Shown: positions 47,713 to 59,388 of the stretch, piece by piece
Numbering within the stretch: the first letter of the stretch is position 1
Layout: each line of letters starts with the position of its first letter
From: Przewalskia tangutica
Taxonomy: Eukaryota > Streptophyta > Magnoliopsida > Solanales > Solanaceae
Reading direction: 5' to 3'
Assembly (NCBI GenBank): GCA_029844215.1
Contig: CM056740.1
Location: forward strand, 26,703,873-26,767,872
DNA: 64,000 bases
Position numbers and translations under genes: made by a program
The notes under the pieces: generated by a model
Told to the model about the DNA's origin: nothing
What the model saw: only the letters and a program-made list of their open reading frames with translations
Databases searched by the model: none

Positions 47713-48360
47713 GTCCATGAGATGGGCCGAGACATGTTATACGTATCGCATGATTTGTACCTAGATCGCCAAGTGAGGAAGGAGTTCCACGCATGAGGAT
47801 GACTTTGAGGCGTGAGTCCTCGACTTGACATACGATCGCTTTATGTTGTGAATCGTAGTTTGGTTATCATACATGTCTCCCGCTTTATATAGACTATTAT
47901 GATTTCATTTATTACGATTTTTACAGCTTCACATACTTGGTACTGTTGTTCGACTTCTGGCCGCGTCATGCCGCAGTAGAGGTACATCGGCCGTCGATCC
48001 CCGCTTAGGATCACCTTTCGCCTTCGAAGCTCCGCTCCTTCGAGGCTTATCTTGGTATGTTACCCCGAGTCCGAGGTTCTTGTACATTCGTGGTATGGCG
48101 GGCCCCGTCCCGTCATAGTTGTTGTATAAATCTTAGAGGTCCAGTAATCGCAAGTGTGGCGGTTGTAAGGAATGTAACTGTTCAAAATGTCTTTGTATAT
48201 ATATATGCTGAAAGGCAACCGTTTTGGTTGGCCTATTTTCTTTCATCTTGATCCATGTCTATTTGCATGTCTAAGTTTTTATTTCCGCTGGTTTTTCTCT
48301 GATGTTGTATCACTAGGGTGCCCGGTAAGACACGATCCACGCCCCGAACGGTCGTGGACA

Positions 48361-48650
48361 GGTGGAATACATTCCTGCTCATCCCATGAACGCGTGTCGA
48401 GTGAAATACATTCCCGGTCCATCTCATGGACGCGTATCAAATCAGGTGGAATACATTCCTGCTCATCCCATGAACGCGATGTCGTGAAATACATTCTCGC
48501 TCATCCCATGAACGCGTGTCGTGGAATACATTCCCGGTCCATCTCATGGACGCGTATCAAATCGTGGAATACATTCTGCTCATCCCATGAACGCGGTGTC
48601 GGTGAAATACATTCCTGCTCATCCCATGAACGCGATGTCGGTGGTCATAA
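48361..48650. repeat. Hairpin minisatellite in G 5' LTR, part 2
   Basis: About seven units. Relative to 34385-34890 the CCGG in each unit is miswritten (CATTCCTGCTCATCCC for CATTCCCGGTTCATCCC), which breaks the regular arm pattern. Confidence 0.88.
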
Positions 48651-50388
48651 CATTTAAACGCTTCTTAAGACAGATTAAGATAATACCATATTTTCCCTTT
48701 TAAAACAACTAAGGTAATATTATGCCCTTCTTTTTAAACCAAAACACTTTCCTTCTTAAAGTCAAGTAACAACATTCTTTTCCAAAAGTTCAAGTTTGCC
48801 TAACTTCAAATATTCACATCTCTTATTTTGAAAGGTTTCATAGTTCATAGTCTTAATCATTTAATAACATAATTCTCTTTTAAAAACAGTGGAGTAATAT
48901 ATGCCTTATGTGTGAGTAGGTTATTCTTGTTTATAACAATCTTATTAAAGCAGCCATGATCTAGGAAATGTAATACAATTTTGTCTTATCTTAGCTTCTA
49001 TGCAGATGGAGGTTTCTACTGGTTTTAATATAATTACTTATTTGTCAATACATTTTCCTTTATTAACGCTTTAAAGGGTTCGCTCGACACTTATTCTCAT
49101 TTCAATCAAGAAACATTATTCTTTAAAAACCAAGTACTCATTACTCACGAATGAGGTTTCACACTTTTTAACAAAATTCATATCAATTCAATTAAGTCAA
49201 GCCTCTTATCTTTTGAGATCAAGTCTCTTAACTTCTAAAATCAAGAAACCATTCTTTTTATCTCTCTTAAGACGTTATACCTAACTTCCCATAAAGCTAG
49301 TATAACTCTTACGTTTTCAAAACCAAGTATTACTCTTCTTTCAAAAATAATTCTTAATTCTTTTGAAATACTTCAAGGTTATTATTATTTAAAACTCAAG
49401 TCAAAAGACATCGAAGTAAAACCATGTTCAGTTAACACACGCACGCTCACCGTACTATATATATTCTTCTTTTAAAATATCATGCTCAAGAGGATAGGAA
49501 GAATCACATACCTCGCGACGATTTATCGACTATTAGCAAGACGCCCAAAGCATCAGAATCCGCTAGCCCTTTCCACCCTTCTCGAGTAGAATACGCCACT
49601 TGCGATTTCAACCTATAATGGTCATACAAGTCTATCAACGCCCGCACTACTCGCAGAATAATTCTAGATACGCATTCCTTATTCTACGGAAAATTGGGCA
49701 AGACTTCCTACCCGCCAAACTACACAAGTCTCATCAGAATACATCATTTGTAAGTACAATTCATCTTATTCTTTAATATTCTTCCGATGTGATTTCAATT
49801 CAATTCTCTTCTCAGAATATCCTTCTATTACGCTCAATTCTCTTCTCAAATATCCTTCTATGTATCTTATATTTATTTCTATACCACTTACAGTATGTAA
49901 TCTCCAATTACACTAGAAGGATAGGATTATTTACCTCGATATGCCCAAAATTATCCAAGATAAAATGTCGATCCTGAGCAAGGTTTAGCTCCTACTCCGT
50001 GCGCTCCAACCCGCTCCAAACAACCCTTAGAAGTTCTACGCAACTTCTTCTTAATACTTCAACCGCTATGAAGATTTTTCCTTAGGGTTTCGTTTAGTGA
50101 CTAATGGAAATATAGTAGGATTTCCGGGCTCTACGTATAGAGGTAACTTTGGAAAGTACTACAAGGTATTTGGGCCAAGGTATTTGGGAATAGTAACAAT
50201 ACTTGAAGAGTATTTTTCTACCAAGGGGGGGGGGGGTATTTTACGAGATCAACTAGGTAGGGGGGGGGGTTCGGCCGAGGCCTTCTCAAGGGGGGGTGAT
50301 TTGGACGAGAGCTTTAAGAGGGAGGGAGAGGGATTTTTGCCTTGGATTTTCACAAGTGTGGATGAAGAAATGTCTTGCATTAGAGGGG

Positions 50389-50396
50389 TATTTATA
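50389..50396 (-). promoter_or_regulatory. TATA box of G 5' LTR
   Basis: Minus-strand CCTATAAATACCCC, equivalent to 36641. Confidence 0.7.
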
Positions 50397-51071
50397 GGCC
50401 AATCAATGGCCAAGATGATGGCAAGTGGAGGGCAAGTGGAGGGTGTGGATTCACCCATGTGTCCTTATCCATCTACTACACAAAATATCCTACCTAACCC
50501 TTGACCAAAAGAAAGGCAAAAAAACGCCCAATGTTTCGTCCAATTGACCTCCCACTTGAGGGTGACAAGTGTCGCCCTCTCGTTGGTCCAAAATATTTCA
50601 TCTCTCGGAAAAATCCGCAAAAATTATAAATGTTGCAACCGTATTTTTCCCTTCGCAAAGTCCGAAACGCTTCGCCTGAAACGATTTTTTTCGCTAGTTG
50701 TGCACAAATTTCGAGCCTTATGCTTACTTAAGGCTAAAACTTTTGTACGTACGTCCTCACGTACATACTCTGGAAATACGGGGTATAACAGTAATGAAAT
50801 CATAACAGTCTAAACAAAACAGGAGACATGTATGATAGCCAACCTACAGTACACAACACATAAGCAGTCATAACAAGTCAGGGACGCATGCCCTCAAGTC
50901 ATTTCTAAAATATAACCATGGGTCTCACGCCCATAATATCAATCATGCCCGTGGAATCCTTCCTCACTGCCGGCAGTCCATGATATAATATAACACCAAT
51001 AGGCATACATGAACACCAAGTCCCACCTGTGTCCTAAAAACTGTACGGGCCAAATAGGAAAACGAGCAGGT

Positions 51072-51368
51072 GGTATAACGTCTTGGGGTTTACCCCTCAT
51101 TTATACTCTTACCCTGGCGAAGGTGGTAAAGCAGGGGGTATATAGTCTTGGGGGTTTACCCCTCATTTATACTCTTACCCTGGAGAAAGTGGTAAAACAG
51201 GGGGTATAATGTCTTGGGGGTTTACCCCTCATTTATACTCTTACCCTGGAGAAAGTGGTAAAGCAGGGGGTATAATGTCTTGGGGGTTTACCCCTCATTT
51301 ATACTCATACCCTGGAGAAGGTGGTATAGCGTCTTGGGGGTTTACCCCTCACTTATACTCTTACCCTA
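51072..51368. repeat. 66-bp tandem repeat in E
   Basis: Nearly five units starting GGTATAATGTCTTGGGGGTT, with TTACCCTGGAGAAAGTGG before the next unit. The period is 65-66 bp (starts 51072, 51137, 51203, 51269, 51323, the last step shortened). Because 66 is a multiple of three, open frames run through it. Confidence 0.92.
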
Positions 51369-51583
51369 TCTCAACCGACCGTCAAACAACACATAAGCAC
51401 TACCATGTCTTTTATAAAAATCCGGGAATTTAACCCAAGTACTACAAATAACGGAAGCATACCCGTGGAATCCCACATCACTGTCGGTACGTCCAAGTAA
51501 CTTACAACAAGACAGCCAGCCCTCCAACCGAGAGTCGCGGCAATGTAATAAAACATAATACTTGCACTCAAAGGCTATCACCA

Positions 51584-51770
51584 GCACACATAGGCTAATT
51601 CTCAATTAACCAAGCCAAAGTACTTATCAAGGCACACATAGAATAATTCTCAATTAAACAAGCCAAAGTACTTATCAAGGCACACATAGAATAATTCTCA
51701 ATTAAACAAGCCAAAGTACTTATCAAGGCACACATAGAATAATTCTCAATTAAACAAGCCAAAGTACTTA
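51584..51770. repeat. 48-bp tandem repeat in E
   Basis: Four units (starts 51584, 51632, 51680, 51728) beginning GCACACATAGAATAATTCTC. The last three are essentially identical. Expansion unique to this LTR in the window. Confidence 0.93.
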
Positions 51771-53584
51771 AACGTACATTCTTTTCAAAAGACTCCTTTT
51801 TATGTAAAACCCCAAGATACTAACACCCGTAGTATCAAGGTGTGTCTATTTTTCAAAGTAAGTTACTACACTTTTAGAAAACTCATTTCAAAGCTTGGAA
51901 TCAAGTAACTTCAAATTTTCACAATCTAGGCAACTTATGCCTAATAATCAAAATAGACAACTTTCTAAACCTTCCATAAAGCCGTTATAATCAACTTCCC
52001 ATAAAACTGTTATAACCCTTTATGGTTTTTAGACAATTTCATTCTTTTTATAACCAAGAGACTTATACTTAAAACCAAGTATCACGAACTTTCAAATCAA
52101 GTTTCTTAACTTTCAAAATCCTTCAAGTCTCTAAATCTTTAGAAAACAAGTAGCTTATACTTATAAATCCCAAGTAACTCACACCTTTAAAACAAGTTAC
52201 ATCTCTTAAATCATGTCGTTTCTCCTCTTTTAAAACAATTAAGTAAATCACTCCTTTGACTCCCCCAAAGTCATTAAAACGACCATTAGGTTTTGGAACT
52301 AAGGCACTAGTCAAAAGGTTTGGAAACCACTTCCTTTTCAAGACTCCATGTACTTTAAGCAAAATACTTTCACTCTTAAGAATCCAAACTCCACTAAGGC
52401 AATGGATTATACAATTTACAATTTAAACATCAAAGTACAATCAAGGAAGTACATAGAACAAATTCTATACTAGACAATCCAAGTACAACCAAGGAAGGGA
52501 TCATTTAAGGAGTAGAACTTACTTTCTTTATCTTAAGGAATCATGCTAGAAGAGGAGATAGTTCACATACCTTTTCGGCTAAATCCACAAGCTAAGCCGA
52601 ATACGCCGTACGTAGAAGTGTCAACCTATAATGGTCACAACAAGACTATCAACTTCTAGTCTCTAACGTAGAATAATACTAAGTATACGGTCTCTAATTC
52701 TACGGAAAATCGGGCAGCACTTCCTTTGTTTCTACTCACTTTGCCACCTTTTTCAAAGCCGAATACAATAACCAACACGCCACATTTAAGGCTCAAACAA
52801 CAACCAAACAAAGGGGATTACACGCCTTACAATACGTGTAAAATTCCGCCCCACAATTCATACGAAGTAGTTTAATGCTCACTAGCCATTCTCGGCCAAC
52901 TTACATAACCAACAATTCAAAGTCTTTTCCAATCCTTTTCCAATTCCAAGTTCTAAGGTCTAACATGTTATATAGTCACAAACAACTTCAACAACTACAA
53001 TTTCCTTCTTTCTACAACATGCGACGACTTAAACTAATAATCGACTTGAATTGTAATCTTAAGGCTAACATGCTAGTTTTCGGATTAGGGTTCCAATAGC
53101 CAATATACTTATCAAACTTCATACTATATAACTCATGCTTTCTAATATACATATCTACAACAATAAGTAAGTCTTAACTATTAAAACGACACAATTTATA
53201 CCTTTATAAGCCCTTAAAGTTTCCAAGATTCAAAGTCGCGCCTTAGCAATTCTTAGCTCCTTTCCTTAAGTTCCAATCCTCTCCAAGCACTCCTTATAAG
53301 CCTATGAAGAACCCATCTTCAAGTTCCAACTTCAAAGTTGAAGAACTCCTCAAGTTTCCGCCTTGCGACTAATACGAAAACGCTGTTTTTCCGAAATCTT
53401 TCTATTGAGATATCCTTACAATAAAGGATTACCCTTAGGGACATTGGGTTTAAGTATTGTGAATAAAGGATCACAAACTAAAAATTTTGTGTGGGCAAAG
53501 CTTGTGAACCCGAGAGCTTTCTTGGCTAAGCTCAATGTTCTCTCAAATTTTCTAAGTGTAAAATGCCAAGTCTTGCTACTAGTT

Positions 53585-53597
53585 GGGTATATAAAAC
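53585..53597 (-). promoter_or_regulatory. TATA-like box of E
   Basis: Minus-strand TTTTATATACCC at the position equivalent to TATAAATACCCC of D2, followed by AGTAGCAAGACTTGG as D2 has TTGCAAGACTTC. Diverged from the other LTR promoters. Confidence 0.5.
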
Positions 53598-54086
53598 ACA
53601 ATGGAGGGTTTAGATTATCACAATTGTGTGGCTAAGATGAGGATCATTAATTAAATAGCCAAGTGGACAAGTTGACCTTGGTCAACAATCTCAAGCTTGA
53701 AGACTTATCTTCCAAGATGGTCAATGACCATTTTACCCCTTACTAAATTCGACCAAGACCATGTGTGGGGGGGGGGGGTGCCACGTGTCGCCCTCTCATT
53801 CGTCCATAAAATTCCGTAACCCTCGTGGGCCCCACAAAACGTAAAATTCCTCGGGTGGGCCCCACATGACCAAATCCGTAAAAACAAATTTCCATACTGC
53901 TAATAAGTTCCATACTCTCCCAATAATGCATTTTGAGAATCCAATTCTCAACAACGAACATTTTTCCTTTCCGGCGTTCGTAAGATTTTCTGCCGGAAAA
54001 ACAATTCTTCCTTTCGTACCAATTTCCAAGTCTTGATTCCTTACGTACATTCTCTTATACATGTCCTGGACTTACGGGGTGTAACA

Positions 54087-54091
54087 GTAAT
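54087..54091. repeat. Target-site duplication GTAAT, right copy (solo LTR E)
   Basis: Follows the LTR boundary of E at 54086. Confidence 0.92.
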
Positions 54092-54613
54092 GTAGTCTGG
54101 TTATCATACATGTCTCCTGTTTTATATAGACTATTATGATTTCATTACATTATTTTCAGTTTCACATACTTGGTACCTGTTGTACTGACCTCCTTCGGGG
54201 GGCTGCGTTCATGCCGCAGGTAGAGGTACACCGGTTGTTGATCCTCGCTCATAGGATCACGGTTCTGCGTATTGGGAAGCTCCGTTTCTCCGGAGGCTTA
54301 TCTTTGGTATAGATTCCCTGTCATTGTAGGTACTTGTACATTCAGGGGTATGGTGAGGCCCTGTCCCATCATAGTTGTTATCAAACTCTTAGAGGTCTGT
54401 AGTACTATTGTGAGTTGGGCTTGTAAAGGATGTAACTATTCAGATTTTGATATATATATATATGCAGAAGGGTGACCGTTTTGGTTAGCCTGTTTCTTAT
54501 TTTGTATTGTTTCATGTCTATGAGTTTTTATTTCCGCTGATTTTATCTGATGTATTATCACTAGGGTGCCCGGGGTAAGGCACCAGTCGCGGGCCCGAGG
54601 TCGGGTCGTGACA
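54087..54613 (+). repeat. Solo LTR D2, third segment
   Basis: Starts with the GTAAT duplication, continues with the U5-side sequence of D2 and ends GGGTCGTGACA at 54613. LTR-end hairpin GGTGCC/GGCACC at about 54568-54587. Confidence 0.92.
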
Positions 54614-54618
54614 AGAAT
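54614..54618. repeat. Target-site duplication AGAAT, right copy (solo LTR D2)
   Basis: Follows GTGACA at 54613. Confidence 0.92.
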
Positions 54619-55319
54619 AAAGTTCTCTTAATTTCATAAATGAGTGTGGTTGTCTTTGGTTGGTTTAAAACATAAAGTATTATAATGGCTTTATGAGAAG
54701 TTAGTTATAGCGACTTTATGAAGATAAAAGAATGACTTAATTATTTAATTTAAACTTGAGACTTGATCTTGAAAGATAAGAGACTTGATTATTTTGAAAG
54801 TATAAGTGGCTTGATTTTAAAAGGTGTGAGTGCCTTGATCTTAAAAGAGTGAGTTACTTGGATTTTAAAAGTATACTTGACGTTGTTTTAAAAGTGTAAG
54901 CCACTTGGTTTAAAAAGTATAAAGTACTTGATTTAAACATGAAAGTGTCTTGATACTACGGGTATTAGTATCGTGTGGTTTTTACGTAAAAAGAGATCTT
55001 TTTGAAAGAATTAAAGTATGTAGTACTTTGGGGTTAAAACCCGGATTGTTGGCATAAAATGAAAGTCTAAGAGTATGTTAAACTTGCATATGTTAGTTGT
55101 GATAGCTTTTGTTGTGCAAGTGTTGTATTTCTATGCTACCGCGTCTCTCGATGGAGGGCCGGTTATCTTATTGTTTACTTGGACATACCGACGCTGTTGG
55201 ATGGTCCACGGGTATGCTTCCACTATGATTGTTATCGTGTTATTACTTGGACATACTGACACGCCAGCGCCCACGTATGCTTCCATTGTTATTGTTATTC
55301 CATGGACTAGCTCTCCATG

Positions 55320-55640
55320 AGGTTGATGACGCAGGCTGGATCTGGTAGCTAGCCCCCGTACTTGCCCCGGTCAGTTGTTGATGTAGGCTGGATCTGGTAG
55401 TTGGCTTTTGGCTTGCCCGCCGATTTATAGCATAGTTGGTACGGCAGCTCGTAGATGGCTTCCGCACTTGCCGGCCATATCTCGCGGCAGCCGGATCTCG
55501 TAGCTGCATTTCGTACTTGCCGATTGATGACGCAGCCTTGGATCTAGTAGCTATGCATTCGCATTTACCGGCCGCTTTATGATGCAGCCGGATCTCGTGG
55601 TTGACTTTTCCTACTGCCCAGACGTTTTTTTTATGACACG
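55320..55640. repeat. ~60-bp direct repeats in D1
   Basis: About five degenerate units of GACGCAGGCTGGATCTGGTA with a GTACTTGCCCCGGTC-type block. Complementary in orientation to the array in B at 21560-21990. Confidence 0.75.
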
Positions 55641-56178
55641 GGTGGGACCTGGTGTTCATGTATACATATTGGTGTTATATTATATCATGGACTGCCGGCA
55701 GTGAGGAAGGAATTCCATGGGCATGATTGATATTATGGGCGTGAGACCCATGGTTATATTTGAGTGATGACTCTGAGGGCATGCGTCCCTGGCTTGACAT
55801 GACTGCTTATATATTGTGTACTGTAGTTTGGTTATCATACATGTCTCCTATTTTATATAGACTGTTATGATTTCATTACAGTATTTTCAGTTTTACATAC
55901 TTGATACATGTTGTACTGACCTCCTTCGGGGGGCTGCGTTCATGCCGCAGGTAGAAGTACACCGGTTGTTGATCCTCTCTCTTAGGGTCACAGTTCTGCG
56001 TTTTGGGAAGCTTCGTTTCTCTGGAGGCTTATCTTTTGGTATGATTCCCTGAGATAGTAGGTTCTTGTACATTCAGGGGTATGGTGGGGCCTTGTCCCGT
56101 CATAGTTGTTATAAAAACTCTTAGAGGTCTGTAGTCCTGTTGTGAGTTGGGCTTGTAAATGATGTAATTGTTCGGTTT

Positions 56179-56180
<2 letters not shown>

Positions 56181-56238
<58 letters not shown>
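56181..56238. repeat. (AT)29 microsatellite
   Basis: Fifty-eight bases of alternating A and T in the R/U5 part of D1. Other LTRs have 4-12 repeats at this position. Confidence 0.95.
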
Positions 56239-56241
<3 letters not shown>

Positions 56242-56386
56242 GAAAGGTGACCTTATTGGTTAGCCTGTTTCTTTTTTCATATTGTTCCATGTCTATGAGT
56301 TTTATTCCGCTGATTTTCTCTGATGTATTATCACTACGGTGCCCGGGGTAATGCACCAGTTGCGGGCCCGAAGTCGGGTCGTGGCA

Positions 56387-56623
56387 ATTGTGAAATTTTG
56401 GCGGGCCCTATTTTATTAGCTCCAAGCCTTCATAATCATATACTAGGCCCACATACCAAATTTGGGTCGAATCCGACCCCTCGTGAAGAAATTACGACGT
56501 CTCGTTCGTCGTGACCAATCTTTTTCCTTAAGGAAAATGTACCTACACTTTCTTTCCGACTTTCAAACCTTATATACTTAGTCACGTTCTAACTTACGTG
56601 CCATGGTATAACGGGGTGTAACA
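56387..56623 (-). repeat. LTR fragment I (front end of an old minus-strand LTR)
   Basis: Ends with ACGGGGTGTAACA, the complement of TGTTACACCCCGT, and contains GGCGGGCCC/AAATTTTC-like sequence comparable to the front of D2. D1 interrupts it at 56386. It is the oldest recognisable LTR in the window and diverges strongly from the others. Confidence 0.65.
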
Positions 56624-56712
56624 TTAATCTTGGATGAAAGAAACTAACTAATCTTGTTGTTCTTGTCCTAAGTATTTTCGAAAATATGGAGCTAAGGGAG
56701 AAGAGATGAGAG
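56624..56712. other. Unassigned 89-bp spacer
   Basis: Lies between LTR I and element J. It lacks the polypurine tract expected inside an element, so it may be older flanking DNA or a diverged element interior. Nothing else is recognisable. Confidence 0.5.
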
Positions 56713-57359
56713 TGTCACGACCCGACCCCGGGCCCGTGACTGGTGCCTTACCCCGGGCACCCTAGTGATACAACATCAGAGAAAATCAGCGGAAATAAAA
56801 ACTTACACATGAAACAAGATATACAATAAGAAAAATAGGCTAACCAAAACGGTCACCTTTCTGCATATATATAAAAATGATTAAACTCGAAGCGACATCC
56901 CTTTTACAAACCCTGCCCACAACAGTACTACAGACCTCTAAGAATGTAACCACAACTACGACGGGACAGGGCCCCGCCATACCCCTGAATGTAAGTACCT
57001 ACAACGACAGGGGACTATACCAAAAGATAAGCCTCCGGAGAAACGGAGCTTCCCAAAACGCTGAACTGTGATCCTATGAGCGAGGATCGACAACTGGTGT
57101 ACCTCTACCTGCGGCATGAACGCACTTCGGCGAGGTCGATAACAGTACCAAGTATGTGAAATCAGAAGTAATCTAAATAAAATCATAACATTTTAAAACC
57201 AGTTCACAAATACGTACGAACAACCAATTTTTAACCGCACATAGTGCCACAGCATAAACAAGAGCAAAATAGATATAACGTAACTGGTCTTTTCTAGGCC
57301 GCTAATGATCGAAGCAAGGCCAATCGCCCATAGTATCATTATGCGAGCCTAATCCTGGA

Positions 57360-57620
57360 ACTTCCGCAGTCCGCATAGACCACCTAGGTCCGCATGAGGT
57401 ATTCCTCGCATCGGGGGTAGCTAACCCTCGGCATCAACCTGGACTCCCGCAGTCCGCATAGTCACATGGACCGCATGAGGTATTCCTCGCATCGGCGTAA
57501 CACACCCGGAGTGATCATCCTGGAACTCCCGCAGCTCCGCATAGGTCACATGGACCCGCATGAGGTATTCCTCGCATCGGGGGCGGCTAACCCTCGGCAT
57601 AACAAGTCAGGGGGGGTAAG
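57360..57620. repeat. ~75-bp direct repeats in J 3' LTR
   Basis: Three well-preserved units on the minus strand with CCCGATGCGAGGAATACCTC and a CTGCGGGAGTTCCAGG block. The sister array begins at about 63950 in the clipped 5' LTR. Confidence 0.85.
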
Positions 57621-59388
57621 TGATATAATACCAGCACGACTGCTTATCGTTAAACAACATAAGCACAACAAGAAAACCCCCTTACACAAACGTCACACGA
57701 CACTAACACACGTAGCATCACAACATGTTTACTTATCAAACCAACAAGAAAGTATTACAAGGCTATCACAACCCAACATAGTCAAGTTACTCACACAAGG
57801 TACTTTTATTTCATGTCAACAAATCCGGGTTTTAACCCTAAAGTACTACATACTTCAACTCTCAAAAAAAGATCCATTTCTTTCACAAAAGTCACACGAT
57901 ACCCGTAGTATCAAAATAGAGTAACTATCTTTTTAAGTAAACCAAAACAATTTTGCATACCTTCTTTTAAAACAAAGACACTTTTCCTTTTTAAAGTCAA
58001 GTAGCAATATACTTTTTTAAACCAAGTGTCTTACTCTTTTTAAAAACAAGTAACCTATGCCTTTAAATCAAGTTACTTCTCCTTTCCCAAAATCAAGTTG
58101 TTTATAAGTCAAGTCTCTTTACTTTCAAAAATCATTCTAATCTTTAAATCATATCTTTTAAGGAAACCAACCTCCAACTTTTAAAATGTCAAGTTATCAT
58201 TTTAAATCCAATGATAAAACCATTCTTTTGTTTTCATAAAGTCGTTATAAATAACTTCCCATAAAGCTATTATAACACTTTATATTTTAAACCAACCAAG
58301 GACAACTATTCTCATTTTCGAAATCAAGGTAACTTTATTCTTTAAAAGACCACACACCCATTACTCATGAATGAGGTTTTACAACTTTTTAACATAATTC
58401 AAGTCCTTAATATTTCATAACAAGTCACTTAACTTTGGAATCAAGTCAAGGACACAAAAGGATAATCAAATTCCTTTAAACACACGTGCGTCTACCGCAC
58501 TATATATATTTCACAACAATCATGCTAGAAAGGATAGGAAGAGGTTCACATACCTCGCGACGATTATCGACAATTAGCAAAATGCTCCAAAGTACTATAA
58601 CCCTGCTAGCCATTTCCACCCTTCAAGTAGAATACGCTACTCGTAGTACTTCAACCTATAATGGCCATAAAACGTTTATTAACTTCTAGATCCCTTCGTA
58701 AAATATTTCTAAGTACAAGGTTCCATATTCTACGGAAAATTCGGCAGCACCTCCCCCCCCCCCCCGTAACCACATAAATAACCTCTACTATCAAGGCCCG
58801 CTACCAAGCCAACAACTCAGAGGGGATTACACGTCTAACCGGACGTGTACACCGCCCCACAATAATACTACAAGTTCATCAGAATACAAATTCAATGTAA
58901 ATACAGTTCCAATTCTTTTTAATCATCCTTCCATAAATCATATACTCAATTATACATTACTACAACATGTAATCTCCAATTACAATAGGGGGATAAAGAT
59001 CATTACCTCGATAAGCCCAAAATTATCCAAGTTTTATAAGTCGATCCTGAGCAACGTTTAGCTCCACTTCCTTACGCTCCAACCCGCTCCAAGCAACCCT
59101 TAGAAGTTTCTAAACAACTTCTCTTAACACTTCACCCATCTATGAAGATTTTCCTAGGGTTTCGTTTGCGACTAAAGGAATAAAGTGGTATTTCCGGGCT
59201 CTTAGTATAGAGATAACTTTGGAATACTACAAGGGATTACAAGGCTAAGGTATTTGGGACTATACCAACACTTGAAGAATTTTCTACACAAAGGGGGGGT
59301 GTTTGGACGAGAATTAACTAAGGAGGGAGTATATTTTTTTGCCTTGGAAACTCTTAAGTGGATGAATAAAGTCTTGAAATCAAGGGGG

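Larger units (their letters stand above)
40249..48360 (+). mobile_element. Element H: gag-only LTR retrotransposon
   Basis: 5' LTR 40249-43111 (2863 bp), interior 43112-45221 (2110 bp), 3' LTR 45222-48360 (3139 bp). It is inserted in the minisatellite of the G 5' LTR. Long stretches of the two LTRs are identical (for example 40620-40720 and 45600-45700), indicating a young insertion. The flanks read GCGTG and GGTGG, so the duplication is not exact as read. Confidence 0.93.
45222..48360 (+). repeat. 3' LTR of element H
   Basis: 3139 bp, TGTTATACC to GTCGTGGACA. TATA 45629-45636, 14-C run 45726-45739, duplicated segment 46425-46550, hairpin minisatellite 47480-47712. The CTGCCGGCAG box is damaged here (ATCGCCAAGTG at about 47766). 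Confidence 0.93.
33770..50790 (-). mobile_element. Element G: gag-only LTR retrotransposon, split by H
   Basis: 3' LTR 33770-37047 (3278 bp), interior 37048-39428 (2381 bp), 5' LTR 39429-40248 plus 48361-50790 (3250 bp after removing H). The interior has gag and tail only. Right flank is GTAAT and left flank CAGAT in a CAG context, so the target duplication is not cleanly readable. It lies inside solo LTR E. Confidence 0.92.
48361..50790 (-). repeat. 5' LTR of element G, second segment
   Basis: Resumes the minisatellite (48361-48650) after H and ends GGGGTATAACA at 50790. Collinear with 34650-37047. TATA 50389-50396, G runs near 50226-50270. Confidence 0.92.
50791..54086 (-). repeat. Solo LTR E, second segment
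   Basis: Continues E after element G to the complement of TGTTACACCCC at 54086. Contains the CTGCCGGCAG box (about 50970-50979), a 66-bp tandem array (51072-51368), a 48-bp tandem array (51584-51770), a TATA-like box at about 53585-53597 and a G run at 53767-53778. Open frames at 52875-53635 have no recognised domain. Confidence 0.9.
54614..56386 (+). repeat. LTR D1, second segment
   Basis: Resumes D1 after D2 (AGAATAAAGTTCTC) and ends GTCGGGTCGTGGCA at 56386. Includes a ~60-bp direct-repeat zone (55320-55640), CTGCCGGCAG box (about 55692-55701) and (AT)29 at 56181-56238. Confidence 0.88.

Noticed and set aside
51009..51433. Repeat-peptide open frames over the 66-bp array
   Set aside because: The period is a multiple of three, so stops are absent by chance. 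The array lies inside a solo LTR.
57466..57924. 152-codon plus-strand frame
   Set aside because: Lies across LTR direct repeats of J and is antisense to the element. No domain.
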